Positions 33,225-43,202 of a stretch of 43,610 bases of DNA are shown here, piece after piece. Position 1 is the stretch's first letter. Each line of letters begins with the position of its first letter. This DNA is from Hyphomicrobiales bacterium (GTDB taxonomy: Bacteria; Pseudomonadota; Alphaproteobacteria; Rhizobiales; Beijerinckiaceae): contig CANGOE010000015.1 in NCBI GenBank assembly GCA_947455455.1, positions 1-43,610 of the forward strand, in the 5' to 3' direction. The notes under the pieces are model-generated. The model did not search any database. It worked only from the letters and a program-made list of their open reading frames with translations, and was not told the origin of the DNA. A program made the translations under genes and the position numbers.

Positions 33225-34232
33225 ATGGCTTCCAGCGAAATGGACCGCGTGGCGACACAAGCGGATAAAACCGGCAGTCTGGCGCGTGCGCGCGTGTTGC
33301 GGTCGATGCGTTGGGGCGATGTGGTGTTTGAAAGCCTGACCCGCACCGCCGCCATCTCTGTGCTGTTGTTGCTGGGCGGCATTATCATCTCGCTGTTTAT
33401 CGGGGCCTGGCCCGCCATCAAAACCTATGGCTTCGATTTTCTGACCACCCAACGCTGGGCGCCTTCGTTGAAGCCACAGCCGATTTTGGGGGCATTGGGG
33501 CCGATTTACGGCACGCTGGTCTCCTCGCTCTTGGCGATGGTGATTGCCGTGCCGGTCGGTCTCGGCATCTCGATCTTCCTGACAGAACTCTGCCCGCACG
33601 CCTTGCGCCGCCCGATCTCGATTGCGATTGAACTCTTGGCCGGTATTCCCTCGATCATTTACGGCATGTGGGGGTTTTTCGTGCTGGGGCCGTTTCTGGC
33701 CGACCACTTCCAGCCTGCCGTGATCGACTTTTTCGCCGATGTGCCGGTGCTGAATGTGATTTTTGCCGGACCCGCCAGCAATCTGAGTCTGTTTAATGCC
33801 GCACTCATTCTGGCGATCATGGTGTTGCCTTTCATCACCGCCATTTCACGCGATGTGTTTGCGACTGTGCCGACCGTGTTGAAAGAGGCTGCCTACGGGG
33901 CAGGTTGCACCACATGGGAAGTGGTGTGGAATGTGGTGATACCCTATACCCGCGTCGGCGTGATCGGCGGTGTCATGCTCGGTTTGGGACGCGCTTTGGG
34001 TGAGACCATGGCGGTGGCCTTCGTGATCGGCAATGCCTTCAAAATCAAAGCGTCGCTGTTTGCACCCGCCACCACCATTTCAGCCGCCATTGCCAGCGAA
34101 TTTGCCGAAAGTGACGGCTTGCACCAGTCCTCGCTGATCCTGCTGGGGCTGTTGCTGTTCGTCCTGACCTTCATGGTTTTGACCGCCGCGCGCATCATGC
34201 TGATGCGTCTCGAACGCAATCAGGGGAAATAA
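33225..34232 (+). CDS. pstC: Phosphate ABC transporter permease PstC
   Basis: A 335-residue inner-membrane permease. After a polar N-terminus the first helix is [21 protein letters not shown]. The PstC family segment [35 protein letters not shown] follows, and the coupling loop [21 protein letters not shown] is near residue 230, preceded by the conserved [16 protein letters not shown]. The ATG at 33225 is chosen; a GTG three codons upstream (33216) is possible, and ribosome-binding signals are weak at both. It pairs with PstA. Confidence 0.94.
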   Translation: MASSEMDRVATQADKTGSLARARVLRSMRWGDVVFESLTRTAAISVLLLLGGIIISLFIGAWPAIKTYGFDFLTTQRWAPSLKPQPILGALGPIYGTLVSSLLAMVIAVPVGLGISIFLTELCPHALRRPISIAIELLAGIPSIIYGMWGFFVLGPFLADHFQPAVIDFFADVPVLNVIFAGPASNLSLFNAALILAIMVLPFITAISRDVFATVPTVLKEAAYGAGCTTWEVVWNVVIPYTRVGVIGGVMLGLGRALGETMAVAFVIGNAFKIKASLFAPATTISAAIASEFAESDGLHQSSLILLGLLLFVLTFMVLTAARIMLMRLERNQGK

Positions 34233-34236
34233 GGGC

Positions 34237-35097
34237 ATGAGCAATCCCAAAGCCAATCCCTATTATGCCGGTCGCAAGCGCGTCAATCTTCTGGCGATGG
34301 CGCTGTGTTATGGTGCCACTCTGTTCGGGTTAACATGGCTTGTGATGATTCTGGGGACGCTGGTCAGCAATGGCCTGCCCGGTTTGAGCCTTGATCTGCT
34401 CACGCAAAACACCCCGCCTCCCAATTCCGAAGGCGGCGGACTGGCCAATGCCATTGTCGGCTCGCTGATGCTCACCTTCATCGGTGTCGGCATCGGTGCG
34501 CCGATCGGTCTGTTGGCCGGTACCTATATGGCCGAATATGGCCGCCACTCGAAGTTGACCTCGGTGATCCGCTTCATCAACGATATTCTGTTGTCGGCGC
34601 CTTCGATCATCATCGGCCTGTTTGTCTATGGGGCTGTGGTGGTGCCGATGGGCGGCTTTTCCGGCATCGCCGGTGCGCTGGCTCTGGCGGTGATCGTCAT
34701 TCCGGTTGTGGTCCGCACCACCGAGGATATGCTGTTGCTGGTGCCAAACCCCTTGCGCGAAGCCGCCAGCGCCCTTGGCCTGCCGCGCTCGCTGGTGATC
34801 CGTCGTGTCGCCTACCGCGCCGCCAAAGCCGGATTGGTGACCGGCGTGTTGCTGGCCGTCGCCCGCGTCAGCGGTGAAACCGCACCCTTGCTGTTTACCG
34901 TGCTGAACAACCAGTTCTGGAGCCTTGATCTGACAGGCTCGATTGCCAACCTGCCGGTGACCATCAATAATTTCGTCAACAATCCCGACCCTAACTGGAA
35001 AAAACTGGCCTGGTCCGGCGCTTTGCTGATCACCTTTGCCGTGCTTTCCCTCAACATCGCCGCCCGTGTGCTCGGCTCTTCAAGGAACGAGAAATGA
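34237..35097 (+). CDS. pstA: Phosphate ABC transporter permease PstA
   Basis: A 286-residue inner-membrane permease with about six helices. Features include the [37 protein letters not shown] segment near residues 66-100 and the coupling loop [31 protein letters not shown] near 178, both PstA hallmarks, and [10 protein letters not shown] near 214. It begins four bases after pstC and overlaps pstB by four bases (ATGA). Confidence 0.96.
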   Translation: MSNPKANPYYAGRKRVNLLAMALCYGATLFGLTWLVMILGTLVSNGLPGLSLDLLTQNTPPPNSEGGGLANAIVGSLMLTFIGVGIGAPIGLLAGTYMAEYGRHSKLTSVIRFINDILLSAPSIIIGLFVYGAVVVPMGGFSGIAGALALAVIVIPVVVRTTEDMLLLVPNPLREAASALGLPRSLVIRRVAYRAAKAGLVTGVLLAVARVSGETAPLLFTVLNNQFWSLDLTGSIANLPVTINNFVNNPDPNWKKLAWSGALLITFAVLSLNIAARVLGSSRNEK

Positions 35098-35867
35098 ACG
35101 ACAGCATGCCCCATCCGGTCAAAATCGATGTCCGCGATCTGCGTTTCTATTATGGCGACACACAGGCGCTCAAAACCATTTCCCTGCCGCTTTATGCCAA
35201 CAAGGTGACAGCCTTTATCGGCCCGTCGGGGTGTGGCAAATCGACGCTGTTGCGCGTGCTGAACCGGATGTATGATCTCTATCCCGGCCAGCGCGCCGAG
35301 GGCGAGGTGATCTTCGAGGGCCGCAACCTGCTCGACAAGAGCGAGGATCTCAACCTCTTGCGCTCGCGCATCGGCATGGTGTTCCAGAAACCCACACCCT
35401 TCCCGATGACGATCTATGACAACATCGCTTTCGGCATCAAACTCTACGAGCGGTTGAGCAAATCCGAGATGGACGAGCGCATCGAAACCGCTTTGATGAA
35501 AGCCGCGTTGTGGAACGAGGTCAAGGACAAGCTCAATGCCTCCGGCCTCAGCCTGTCGGGCGGCCAGCAACAACGCCTGTGCATCGCGCGCTCGGTGGCG
35601 ATCCGTCCCGAAGTGATCCTGTTCGACGAGCCATGCTCGGCGCTCGATCCGATCTCGACCGCCAAGATCGAAGAGCTGATCGATGAATTGAAATCCGATT
35701 ACACCATCGCCATTGTCACCCATAATATGCAACAGGCGGCGCGCGTGTCGGAATATACCGCCTTCATGTATCTCGGCGAATTGATCGAATTCAGCGACAC
35801 ATCCAAAATTTTCACCTCGCCGCGTGACCAGCGCACGCAGGATTACATCACCGGCCGCTTCGGTTGA
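35094..35867 (+). CDS. pstB: Phosphate ABC transporter ATP-binding protein PstB
   Basis: A 257-residue ATPase. Walker A is GPSGCGKST near residue 43, the signature is [16 protein letters not shown] near 152, Walker B is [12 protein letters not shown] near 173, and the switch His is in IVTHNMQQA. The [20 protein letters not shown] segment near 101 and the final [16 protein letters not shown] are specific to PstB. Its start overlaps the pstA stop codon. Confidence 0.97.
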   Translation: MNDSMPHPVKIDVRDLRFYYGDTQALKTISLPLYANKVTAFIGPSGCGKSTLLRVLNRMYDLYPGQRAEGEVIFEGRNLLDKSEDLNLLRSRIGMVFQKPTPFPMTIYDNIAFGIKLYERLSKSEMDERIETALMKAALWNEVKDKLNASGLSLSGGQQQRLCIARSVAIRPEVILFDEPCSALDPISTAKIEELIDELKSDYTIAIVTHNMQQAARVSEYTAFMYLGELIEFSDTSKIFTSPRDQRTQDYITGRFG

Positions 35868-35884
35868 TCAAGGAGACTCCTGTT

Positions 35885-36601
35885 ATGTCCGAACATATTG
35901 TCAAATCCTACGGCGAAGAATTGATGGAACTGGGCCGCAAGATCGCCGAAATGGGTGGTCTGTCGGAAACCATGCTGTCGAATGCCATTCAGGCACTGGT
36001 GCGCGGTGATACCGATCTCGCACAACGGGTGATCGAGACCGACCACCGCCTTGATGTGCTCGAACGCGATGTCGAGGAAAAAGCCATTCTGACCATTGCC
36101 AAGCGCCAGCCGATGGCGGTGGATTTGCGGGCGATTGTGTCTTCGATCCGGCTGGCCTCCGATATGGAGCGGATCGGTGATCTGTCCAAAAACAACGCCA
36201 AGCGGGTTGTGGCCATCAATGGCCAGTTCGCACCGCAAAAGATTGTCGGCGGGGTCGTGCATATGAGCGAATTGGCGCTCGATCGCCTCAAGCGCGTGAT
36301 CGATGCCTATGCCCAGCGCGATGTGGCCGCCGCCTTGGATGTCTGGAACCATGACGAGGAAATCGACCAGCTCTACAATTCGCTGTTTCGTGAATTGCTG
36401 ACCTATATGATGGAAGATCCGCGCAATATCGGCTTTTGTACGCATTTGCTGTTCTGCGCCAAAAACATCGAGCGCATCGGCGACCATGCCACCAACATTG
36501 CCGAGACCATCCATTATCTGGTGACCGGCACGGCGATCAGCACCGACCGTCCGAGGGTTTCGGGCAATTACGCGCCGCTTGATCTGACCGGCAAGCAGTA
36601 A
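35885..36601 (+). CDS. phoU: Phosphate transport system regulator PhoU
   Basis: A 238-residue all-helical protein with two PhoU repeats; each carries the acidic, metal-binding E/DxxxD pattern, seen here around DLRAIVSSIRLASDMERIGDLSKNNAK near residue 80 and NIGFCTHLLFCAKNIERIGDHATNIAE near 183. PhoU links PstB and PhoR so that the kinase is held off when phosphate is plentiful. The ATG at 35885 has AAGGAG upstream and is preferred to a TTG seven codons earlier. It lies 17 bases after pstB. Confidence 0.96.
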   Translation: MSEHIVKSYGEELMELGRKIAEMGGLSETMLSNAIQALVRGDTDLAQRVIETDHRLDVLERDVEEKAILTIAKRQPMAVDLRAIVSSIRLASDMERIGDLSKNNAKRVVAINGQFAPQKIVGGVVHMSELALDRLKRVIDAYAQRDVAAALDVWNHDEEIDQLYNSLFRELLTYMMEDPRNIGFCTHLLFCAKNIERIGDHATNIAETIHYLVTGTAISTDRPRVSGNYAPLDLTGKQ

Positions 36602-36622
36602 GGACCGGACGAGGGCGCGATC

Positions 36623-37321
36623 ATGACCAAGCCCCGGATTCTGGTGGTCGAGGACGAGGAGGCGCTGACGGTTCTGTTGCGCTACAATCTGGAAGCGGCC
36701 GGCTATCAGGTGACCAGCACCGATGATGGCGACGAGGCCGATCTGCTGTTGCGCGAGAGCCTGCCGGATCTTGTCTTGCTTGACTGGATGTTGCCGGGTC
36801 TTTCAGGCATCGAGCTGTGCCGCCGCCTGCGCCAACGCCCCGAAACGCAACGCCTGCCGATCATTCTGCTGACGGCCCGCGGCGAGGAGAACGAGCGCGT
36901 GCGCGGCTTGGCCACCGGTGCGGATGATTATATCGTCAAGCCGTTTTCGGTACCGGAATTGCTGGCCCGTATCAGTGCGCTGTTGCGCCGTGCCGCACCG
37001 GAGAAGGTCGCCTCACTGTTGCAGGCCGGCACTCTGGTGCTCGACAGAACCAGCCATCGTGTCAAACGCGGCTCGCGTGACCTGCATCTGGGACCGACGG
37101 AATATCGCATTCTGGAGTTTCTGATGGAACGCCCGGGCCGCGTTTTCAGCCGCGCCCAATTGCTGGATTTCGTCTGGGGCGATGACAGCGAGATCGACGA
37201 ACGCACGGTCGATGTCCATGTCGGCCGCCTGCGCAAAGCCGTGAACAACGGCAAGGAACGCGACCCGATCCGCACCGTCCGCGGCGCGGGCTATGCCTTT
37301 GACGAGACCTTTTCGGCCTGA
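36623..37321 (+). CDS. phoB: Phosphate regulon response regulator PhoB
   Basis: A 232-residue OmpR-type response regulator. The receiver domain has the acidic pair in VVEDEEA, the phosphorylated Asp54 in LLDWMLPG, Thr in LLTAR near 84 and Lys in DYIVKPFSVPEL near 106. The C-terminal winged helix ends with ERTVDVHVGRLRKAVNNG and IRTVRGAGYAFDE. It binds Pho boxes such as that at 32029-32046. It is the last gene of the pst operon, 21 bases after phoU, with a bidirectional terminator behind it. Confidence 0.97.
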   Translation: MTKPRILVVEDEEALTVLLRYNLEAAGYQVTSTDDGDEADLLLRESLPDLVLLDWMLPGLSGIELCRRLRQRPETQRLPIILLTARGEENERVRGLATGADDYIVKPFSVPELLARISALLRRAAPEKVASLLQAGTLVLDRTSHRVKRGSRDLHLGPTEYRILEFLMERPGRVFSRAQLLDFVWGDDSEIDERTVDVHVGRLRKAVNNGKERDPIRTVRGAGYAFDETFSA

Positions 37322-37354
37322 GTGCCGGTGGGTTGGCCGTTTGACAGCACGCAT

Positions 37355-37381
37355 AAAAAAAGCACCCGCAGGTGCTTTTTT
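37355..37381. terminator. Bidirectional Rho-independent terminator between phoB and gcrA
   Basis: The stem GCACC (37362-37366) / GGTGC (37371-37375) is flanked by seven A residues on the left and six T residues on the right, so it can end transcripts from both the plus-strand phoB and the minus-strand gcrA. Confidence 0.85.
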
Positions 37382-37422
37382 AAGTGGGGGTGCTTTTTAG
37401 AAAGAAATTGGCAAAAGCCTGA

Positions 37423-37941
37423 TCAGCCGTGGCTGTATTGCTTCTTTTCACGCTGGCGCAGGGTCGAGGGTTGGTAGGCGATGCGCTCGTGGAAGGTGCA
37501 ATAGGGGGTGCCGATCGGGGAAGGGCCGCCGCAGAAACGGAATTCGCTGGTGGAAGGATCGCCCAACGGCCAACGGCACATCGATTCACGCAGTTCCATA
37601 ATCGTCACACGCTCGGACATCGGCACAACGACATCTTCGGCGACAATGGCAGGCTGGTATTCGACAACCGGACGCGGGGTCGGCGCAATGCGCGGCGCAA
37701 GCGCCAGATTGCCGCGGGTGGTCATGGTCATCGGATGGCTCGGAGCACGGGTAGCCTTGCGCACGCGCGGGGCCGATGATGATGGTGCTTTGGCACGGCC
37801 GGACAGGCCAAGACGGTGGACCTTGCCGATCACAGCATTGCGCGTGACCCCATGACCCAGTTCGGCCGCAATCTGACTTGCGCTCAATCCCTGGTTCCAC
37901 AGTTTCTTCAACTGTTCGACCCGTTCCTCAGTCCAGCCCAT
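37423..37941 (-). CDS. gcrA: Cell-cycle regulator GcrA
   Basis: A 172-residue protein of the alphaproteobacterial GcrA family. The N-terminal helix-turn-helix is MGWTEERVEQLKKLWNQG followed by SASQIAAELGHGVTRNAVIGKVHRLGLSGR, which is near-diagnostic. A Pro/Ala/Thr-rich linker (about residues 50-110) leads to the C-terminal sigma70-binding domain with ELRESMCRWPLGDP and FRFCGGPSPIGTPYCTFHERIAYQP. In Caulobacter GcrA acts with sigma70 at promoters with methylated GANTC sites (CcrM). I saw no GANTC site in its own upstream region. It is transcribed alone. Confidence 0.97.
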   Translation of the reverse strand: MGWTEERVEQLKKLWNQGLSASQIAAELGHGVTRNAVIGKVHRLGLSGRAKAPSSSAPRVRKATRAPSHPMTMTTRGNLALAPRIAPTPRPVVEYQPAIVAEDVVVPMSERVTIMELRESMCRWPLGDPSTSEFRFCGGPSPIGTPYCTFHERIAYQPSTLRQREKKQYSHG

Positions 37942-38187
37942 TCTATGCTCCAGTTCGGTTGAAGCGTCTCGACCCGATCAATCACAGGCGGTTGTGGTTT
38001 GTCATCAAGACAGAACCGACGCGTATGATCGAGCCAATAAACCCCATATGTCGTATTTATTGATTTGCAAAGTACTACATGCGGCATCTGATGCCTAAGC
38101 CGAACCGATGCTGATCCGATGTTTTCAACAGCCATGACGTGGGGATAGAGTGCGCCGCACCAAAATCGGGGTCTTGACAAGGTGGAA

Positions 38188-38215
38188 TTGACAGGCGCGA
38201 CAAGCGTTTTAGAAT
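38188..38215 (+). promoter_or_regulatory. Sigma70-type promoter of argD-argF-hslO
   Basis: A perfect TTGACA (38188-38193) and TAGAAT (38210-38215) are 16 bases apart. Transcription should start near 38222, directly in front of the leader hairpin. Confidence 0.65.
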
Positions 38216-38227
38216 AGACCCTGTTGT

Positions 38228-38256
38228 GCCGCCCTTGACGGGCGGCTATTTCTTTT
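38228..38256 (+). promoter_or_regulatory. Terminator-like hairpin in the argD leader
   Basis: The stem GCCGCCC (38228-38234) / GGGCGGC (38240-38246) with loop TTGAC is followed by TATTTCTTTT. It lies 37 bases before the argD start codon and just after the predicted transcription start. It could be an attenuator or a message-stabilising 5' hairpin. Confidence 0.5.
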
Positions 38257-38292
38257 CGCGGATGACCGCATTGACCAGAAAGTGAGACCGCC

Positions 38293-39504
38293 ATGGGAGA
38301 GAGCCAGTTGTCGCCTTTGTTGCCGACTTTTGCGCGTATAGATCTCTCCTTCGAGCGAGGCGAGGGGCCATGGCTCATCACGCCGCAGGGGGAACGCTAT
38401 CTGGATTTTGCCGCCGGGATTGCGGTGAATTCGCTTGGCCATTCGCATCCGCATCTTGTCGAGGCCCTGAAAACCCAGGGCGAGAAGCTGTGGCATATTT
38501 CCAACCTCTACCACATCCCCGAAGGCGAGAAGCTGGCACAGCGGCTGACCGACAACACCTTTGCCGATACGGTGTTTTTCACCAATTCGGGTGCGGAGGC
38601 GATGGAATGTGCCATTAAAATGGCGCGCAAATACCATTCGGCCAACGGCCATCCCGAACGCTACCGGATCATCACCTTTGAAGGGGCCTTTCATGGCCGC
38701 ACATTGGCCACCATTGCCGCAGGCGGGCAGGCCAAATATCTGGAAGGCTTCGGCCCCAAGGTCGAAGGTTTCGATCAGGTGCCGTTCGGTGATCACAAGG
38801 CTATGGAAGCCGCGATCGGGCCTGAAACGGCCGCCATTCTGGTAGAGCCGGTGCAGGGCGAAGGCGGCGTGCGTCCGGTGCCGCCGCAATGCCTGCGCGG
38901 CCTGCGTGAATTGTGCGACAAGCACGGTCTGCTGTTGATTTTTGACGAGGTGCAGGCGGGTGTGGGCCGGACGGGCAAATTCTTTGCCCATCAGAAGGCC
39001 GGTGTCGCGCCCGATATCATGGCTGTGGCCAAGGGCATTGGCGGCGGTTTTCCGCTGGGGGCCTGTTTGGCAACAACCGAAGCAGGCAAGGGCATGACAG
39101 CGGGTGTGCATGGCACCACCTATGGCGGCAATCCGCTGGCCATGGCCGTGGGCAATGCCGTGCTGGATGTCGTGCTGGAGCCGGGCTTTCTGGACCATGT
39201 CGAGCGGATGGGCCTGTTGCTCAAGCAAAGTCTGGCCTCTGTCGCCGATCGCCATCCCACCATCATTGAATCGGTGCGCGGCGAGGGTTTGCTGATCGGC
39301 CTCAAAGCCAAGATCAACAATGGCGAGCTTGTGACGGCCTTGCGCGACCAGCATCTGCTGAGCGTCGGAGCCGGTGACAATGTCGTGCGCCTGTTGCCGC
39401 CGCTGATCATTGATGAAAGCCATGTGGCCAGCGCGATCGAGCGGCTGGAAAAGGCCTGTGTCGCGCTTGAACAGCAAGCGGCGCACAAGGCCAAAACTGC
39501 CTAA
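38293..39504 (+). CDS. argD: Acetylornithine aminotransferase
   Basis: A 403-residue class III PLP aminotransferase that makes N-acetylornithine in arginine synthesis, and often succinyldiaminopimelate in lysine synthesis. Motifs are [17 protein letters not shown] near residue 95 (phosphate binding), [18 protein letters not shown] near 130, [20 protein letters not shown] near 215 (PLP Asp), the Schiff-base lysine in [14 protein letters not shown] near 246 and [11 protein letters not shown] near 276. The ATG at 38293 begins 37 bases after the leader hairpin. argF follows 14 bases later. Confidence 0.95.
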   Translation: MGESQLSPLLPTFARIDLSFERGEGPWLITPQGERYLDFAAGIAVNSLGHSHPHLVEALKTQGEKLWHISNLYHIPEGEKLAQRLTDNTFADTVFFTNSGAEAMECAIKMARKYHSANGHPERYRIITFEGAFHGRTLATIAAGGQAKYLEGFGPKVEGFDQVPFGDHKAMEAAIGPETAAILVEPVQGEGGVRPVPPQCLRGLRELCDKHGLLLIFDEVQAGVGRTGKFFAHQKAGVAPDIMAVAKGIGGGFPLGACLATTEAGKGMTAGVHGTTYGGNPLAMAVGNAVLDVVLEPGFLDHVERMGLLLKQSLASVADRHPTIIESVRGEGLLIGLKAKINNGELVTALRDQHLLSVGAGDNVVRLLPPLIIDESHVASAIERLEKACVALEQQAAHKAKTA

Positions 39505-39518
39505 AAGGACCAAAGAAA

Positions 39519-40463
39519 ATGACCCAAACAGCCATGTCGGGCGGGGCCCGGCATTTTCTGGATTTGTCGGAGTTTTCGACAGAGCAGTTGCAGCAGATTA
39601 TGGACGGCGCCAAATCCATCAAGGCCGCCCGCAAGCGCGGTGTCAAAGCCACCTCGCGTCCGCTGGAAGGCAAGACGCTGGCGATGATCTTTGACAAGCC
39701 GTCCACCCGTACCCGTGTATCCTTCGATGTCGGGATGCGCGAATTGGGCGGCGAGACGCTGATGCTGACAGGGGCCGAGATGCAACTGGGGCGCGGCGAG
39801 ACCATTGCCGATACCGCCCGTGTGCTGTCGCGCTATGTCGATGCCATCATGATCCGGATGCTCGATCATGCCGCCGTGCGTGAATTGGCCGCCCATGCCA
39901 GCGTGCCGGTCATCAATGGTCTGACCAAGCTGTCGCACCCGTGTCAGGTGATGGCCGATCTGATGACCTATGAGGAACATCGCGGCCCGATCAAGGGCCG
40001 CCATGTCGCCTGGATGGGCGACAGCAACAATGTGCTGGCCTCATGGGTGCATGCCGCCGCCCGTTTCGATTTCCGCCTGACCATTGCCACGCCCGATGAA
40101 TTGGCCCCTTCGGCCGAAATGATCGCTTGGGCGCGGCGCGAGGGTGCGAAGGTGACCGCCACCAAGGATCCCTATGATGCGGTGGAGGGTGCCGATGTTG
40201 TCGTCACCGACTGCTGGGTGTCGATGGGCGACGAGGATGCCGGCCGCAGGCACAATCTGTTATTGCCCTATCAGGTCAACAGCCGCTTGATGCGGGCGGC
40301 TTCGCCCAAAGCCCTGTTCATGCACTGCCTGCCCGCCCATCGCGGCGAGGAGGTGACGGACGAGGTGATGGACGGTCCGCAATCGGTGGTGTTCGACGAG
40401 GCCGAAAACCGGTTGCATGCCCAGAAGGGGATTCTGGCCTGGTGTCTGGGAGCTTCGGCGTGA
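39519..40463 (+). CDS. argF: Ornithine carbamoyltransferase
   Basis: A 314-residue cytoplasmic enzyme that makes citrulline from ornithine and carbamoyl phosphate. The carbamoyl-phosphate site is [13 protein letters not shown] near residue 63 (the STRT motif), with HPCQ in [12 protein letters not shown] near 142, [19 protein letters not shown] near 166, the ornithine site DCWVSMGDE near 233 and [16 protein letters not shown] near 275. It is the second gene of the argD operon, and its stop codon overlaps the hslO start (GTGA). Confidence 0.97.
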   Translation: MTQTAMSGGARHFLDLSEFSTEQLQQIMDGAKSIKAARKRGVKATSRPLEGKTLAMIFDKPSTRTRVSFDVGMRELGGETLMLTGAEMQLGRGETIADTARVLSRYVDAIMIRMLDHAAVRELAAHASVPVINGLTKLSHPCQVMADLMTYEEHRGPIKGRHVAWMGDSNNVLASWVHAAARFDFRLTIATPDELAPSAEMIAWARREGAKVTATKDPYDAVEGADVVVTDCWVSMGDEDAGRRHNLLLPYQVNSRLMRAASPKALFMHCLPAHRGEEVTDEVMDGPQSVVFDEAENRLHAQKGILAWCLGASA

Positions 40464-41419
40464 GCGCTGTCGAGGTGCGCGTGACGGCTGAGGATCAGGT
40501 TCTGCCCTTCACGGTCGAGGCGCTGGATGTGCGCGGCCGACTGGTGCGGATCGGGCCGATGCTGGATACGATCCTGCATCGGCACGCCTATCCGCACGCT
40601 GTCGCACGGTTGCTGGGCGAAGCGGTTGCCTTGACGGCCCTGCTGGGTGCGGCGTTGAAAATCGACGGGCAATTCCAGTTGCAGGCCCGCACCACCGGTG
40701 CGGTCGAATTGCTGGTGGTCGATTATGACCTGCCCGAAAACATCCGCGCCTATGCCCGTTATGACGAGGCGGCGGTGGCGGCGGCACCCGAGGCTTCGCC
40801 AGCCGAATTGCTCGGTCACGGCCATCTCGGCCTGACCATCGAACAGGGCATCCAGAATGCCCGTTATCAGGGCATTGTCGCGTTGAGCGGGCAGGGTCTT
40901 GAAGAGGCCGCGCACCAATATTTCACCCAATCCGAACAAATCCCGACCCGTGTCCGGCTGGCTGTCGGGCAGGTGATCGAGGGCGGCAAAGAGGTGTGGC
41001 GGGCGGGCGGCATTGTCGTTCAATTCCTGCCCTCCTCGCCCGAAAAGCGCCGCCACGCCGATCTGCATCCCGGCGATGCGCCGGCCGGTGCCGATATCAT
41101 GATCCAGAATGACGATGATGACTGGCTGGAAGCGCGCGCGCTGGTCGAGACCGTCGAGGATCACGAATTGGTCGATCCGCTATTGACCAGCGAGGAGTTG
41201 CTCTACCGGTTGTTTCACGAGCGCGGCGTTCGGGTGTTCGAAACCCAGTCCCTGCTGGACCGTTGCCGCTGTTCGCGCGAGCGGATCGTCGGCATGATCG
41301 AACGCTTCAGCGAAGACGAACGCCGCCACATGATCGCCGACGACGGCACCATCACCGTCACCTGCGAATTCTGCTCGACCCATTACCACGTGGCACCAGT
41401 TGAGGTCGGGGTGGGGTGA
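40460..41419 (+). CDS. hslO: Redox-regulated molecular chaperone Hsp33
   Basis: A 319-residue chaperone turned on by oxidation. The N-terminal domain has [35 protein letters not shown] near residues 28-62 and [10 protein letters not shown] near 122. The C-terminal redox switch keeps all four zinc cysteines: the CRC pair near residue 271 and the CEFC pair near residue 304. The GTG at 40460 overlaps the argF stop and has GGGAG upstream; a GTG six codons earlier is less likely. The argD-argF-hslO order is common in Alphaproteobacteria. A palindrome at 41451-41473 lies past its end. Confidence 0.96.
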   Translation: MSAVEVRVTAEDQVLPFTVEALDVRGRLVRIGPMLDTILHRHAYPHAVARLLGEAVALTALLGAALKIDGQFQLQARTTGAVELLVVDYDLPENIRAYARYDEAAVAAAPEASPAELLGHGHLGLTIEQGIQNARYQGIVALSGQGLEEAAHQYFTQSEQIPTRVRLAVGQVIEGGKEVWRAGGIVVQFLPSSPEKRRHADLHPGDAPAGADIMIQNDDDDWLEARALVETVEDHELVDPLLTSEELLYRLFHERGVRVFETQSLLDRCRCSRERIVGMIERFSEDERRHMIADDGTITVTCEFCSTHYHVAPVEVGVG

Positions 41420-41450
41420 GCGGGGATGGCTTGAGACACTCAAGTCGTGG

Positions 41451-41473
41451 ATGGCCGGAACAAGTCCGGCCAT
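41451..41473. repeat. Palindromic element (REP-like) after hslO
   Basis: A perfect 9-base-pair palindrome ATGGCCGGA / TCCGGCCAT with loop ACAAG lies between the converging hslO and argE genes. The form resembles small dispersed palindromes common in alphaproteobacterial intergenic DNA and may also help end transcription. Confidence 0.6.
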
Positions 41474-41514
41474 GACGGTTGGGTGTTAAGCGCCGAATCT
41501 ATCCAAACGCTGTC

Positions 41515-41537
41515 ATCCTAGGCCTTGTGCCTAGGAT
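41515..41537. repeat. Second palindromic element (REP-like) before the end of argE
   Basis: A perfect 9-base-pair palindrome ATCCTAGGC / GCCTAGGAT with loop CTTGT lies 32 bases before the argE stop codon side. It has the TGTCATCC...GGATCCA frame often seen in alphaproteobacterial dispersed palindromes. Confidence 0.6.
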
Positions 41538-41568
41538 CCACGTCTTAAATCAATCGTTTAAACAACCC

Positions 41569-42732
41569 TCACTGCGACAACTCGGCAATCAATGCCCGAT
41601 TAAACGCCAAGCCCCGATCGATTTCACTCAAAGCAATCCATTCATCGGGTTGGTGGGCCTGGTTGATCGAGCCGGGGCCGCAGACCACGGTGGGGATGCC
41701 GGCGCGCTGGAAATGGCCCGCCTCGGTGCCGTAGGGCACGGAAATGGTGGCGTTGCGGCCTGCCAGTCTCAGCGCCAAGGTTTCGGCGGGCGAACCGGTT
41801 TCGGGATTGAGACCGGGCACATCGACCAGCACTTCGGTGGTGATGGAGGCAGGCCAGCCATCGGCCTGCAATCTGGGGACGATCACATCGCGCGAATAGG
41901 CATCCAGACGCGCCAGCGCGGCATAGGGATCAGTGCCTGCCACCGAGCGGATTTCCCAATCGAGCGTGCACAGATTGGCCAGAATATTGCGGCCATGCCC
42001 GCCGTGGAACATGCCGATATGCAGGCTGGCATAGGGGGGATCGAACCGGTTGAGCGGATCACCGGCGGCCTTGAGTTCGGCCGCGATCACTTCCGCCTCG
42101 GCACCAAAGGCGATCCCGCCCGAAATGGCATGCGCGCCCAGATGCGGTTTGGAGGAATGGGCCTCGTGGCCATGGATCAGCGTGCGGAACACGGTGACAC
42201 CCTTATGGGCATCGGCCACTTCCAACTCGGTCGGTTCGCCGACGAAGACGACGGAGGGTCGCGGCAGGCTGTGGCCCATCAAGGCGATGGTGTCGACCAC
42301 GCCGAGGCAGGTGGTTTCCTCGTCATAGCTGAACATCAGATGGATCGGCCGCTTCAAGGGGGCGGCCAGCATCTCGTCGACCTGCGACAAGGCAATGGCG
42401 GCAAAGGCTTTCATATCGACCGCACCGCGCCCATAGGCCTTGTCGGCGGTTACGCGCAGGGTGAAGGGATCACTGCTCCAGTGCTGGCCCGCCACGGGCA
42501 CGACATCGGTGTGGCCGGATAACACAATACCGCCATCGGTTTGCGGGCCGATGGTCGCAAACAGTGTGGCCTTGTCGCCGGTGGCATTGGGCACGCGCAT
42601 CACGGGCACGCCCTTGGCGGCCAGATAGGCTTGGACATAATCCTGCAAGGCCAGATTGGACTGGTCGCTCACGGTGTTGAAACCGACCAGTCTTTCAAGA
42701 ATGGTCAACACATCCTGTCGTGTGGCGGTCAA
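41569..42732 (-). CDS. argE: Acetylornithine deacetylase
   Basis: A 387-residue M20-family zinc amidohydrolase that removes acetate from N-acetylornithine. The first metal site is GGIVLSGHTDVVPVAGQHW near residue 68 with the catalytic HTD, the second is AYGRGAVDMKAF near 94, FSYDEETTCLG near 128 has the catalytic Glu pair, and GTEAGHFQRAGIPTVVCGPG near 340 supplies the last metal ligands. Length is right for ArgE. It overlaps the end of apaG by four bases (ATGA) and converges on argD-argF-hslO, so three arginine genes meet here. Confidence 0.93.
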   Translation of the reverse strand: MTATRQDVLTILERLVGFNTVSDQSNLALQDYVQAYLAAKGVPVMRVPNATGDKATLFATIGPQTDGGIVLSGHTDVVPVAGQHWSSDPFTLRVTADKAYGRGAVDMKAFAAIALSQVDEMLAAPLKRPIHLMFSYDEETTCLGVVDTIALMGHSLPRPSVVFVGEPTELEVADAHKGVTVFRTLIHGHEAHSSKPHLGAHAISGGIAFGAEAEVIAAELKAAGDPLNRFDPPYASLHIGMFHGGHGRNILANLCTLDWEIRSVAGTDPYAALARLDAYSRDVIVPRLQADGWPASITTEVLVDVPGLNPETGSPAETLALRLAGRNATISVPYGTEAGHFQRAGIPTVVCGPGSINQAHQPDEWIALSEIDRGLAFNRALIAELSQ

Positions 42733-43121
42733 TGCAGCACCCGTTTTGTTGTCTGGCTGTCGAGTGAAAAGGCAGGGATTGCCACGCTGATCATCTCGCC
42801 ATCCGGCTTCACCATGGCATAGTCACCAACCATGATACCCTCGGGAGTCTCCAATGGGCAACCACTGGTATAGCTGAAACTGCCGCCTGCTTCGATCAGC
42901 GGTTGTTCGCCGATCACGCCCTCGCCGCGCACCTCGTGGACACGGCCCTTGCCGTCGGTGATGCGCCAGTGGCGGCTGAGCAGTTGCACGGCCTCGTCCG
43001 AATGGTTGGTGATGGTGATCGTATAGGCCCAGAACCAGCGGCCCTGTTGCGGGGCGGACTGGTCGGCCAGATAGATCGGCTCTGCCGTCACTTCGATTCC
43101 GTGTGTCTTAGCCCGATACAT
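42729..43121 (-). CDS. apaG: ApaG (Co2+/Mg2+ efflux-associated) protein
   Basis: A 130-residue protein made of one ApaG/DUF525 immunoglobulin-like beta-sandwich domain. Family motifs are WAYTITITNHSDEAVQLLSRHWRITDG near residues 31-57, the glycine-rich VRGEGVIGEQPLI segment near 63, FSYTSGCPLETPEGIMVGDYAM near 81 and the IPAFSLDS end. The function is not settled; names in databases refer to cobalt resistance phenotypes. The start at 43121 follows an intergenic region with the rpsA terminator. Confidence 0.95.
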   Translation of the reverse strand: MYRAKTHGIEVTAEPIYLADQSAPQQGRWFWAYTITITNHSDEAVQLLSRHWRITDGKGRVHEVRGEGVIGEQPLIEAGGSFSYTSGCPLETPEGIMVGDYAMVKPDGEMISVAIPAFSLDSQTTKRVLH

Positions 43122-43202
43122 GCCAACGCACCCTTAAACCCGTATCCACTTTACGCATCATCCCTGCGAGCGGATCGATTGGCTTTGTTTGATCCTGAAA
43201 TG

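Larger units (their letters stand above)
37942..38292. other. Intergenic region between divergent gcrA and argD
   Basis: This 351-base stretch holds no convincing gene. It carries the argD promoter at 38188-38215 and the leader hairpin at 38228-38246 on the right. The AT-rich middle (38030-38080) probably carries the gcrA promoter; it includes the palindromes AGTACT and GGCATCTGATGCC, neither assigned to a regulator. Confidence 0.6.

Noticed and set aside
38209-39513. Minus-strand reading frame of 434 codons
   Set aside because: It mirrors argD, and it would also run over the argD promoter and leader.
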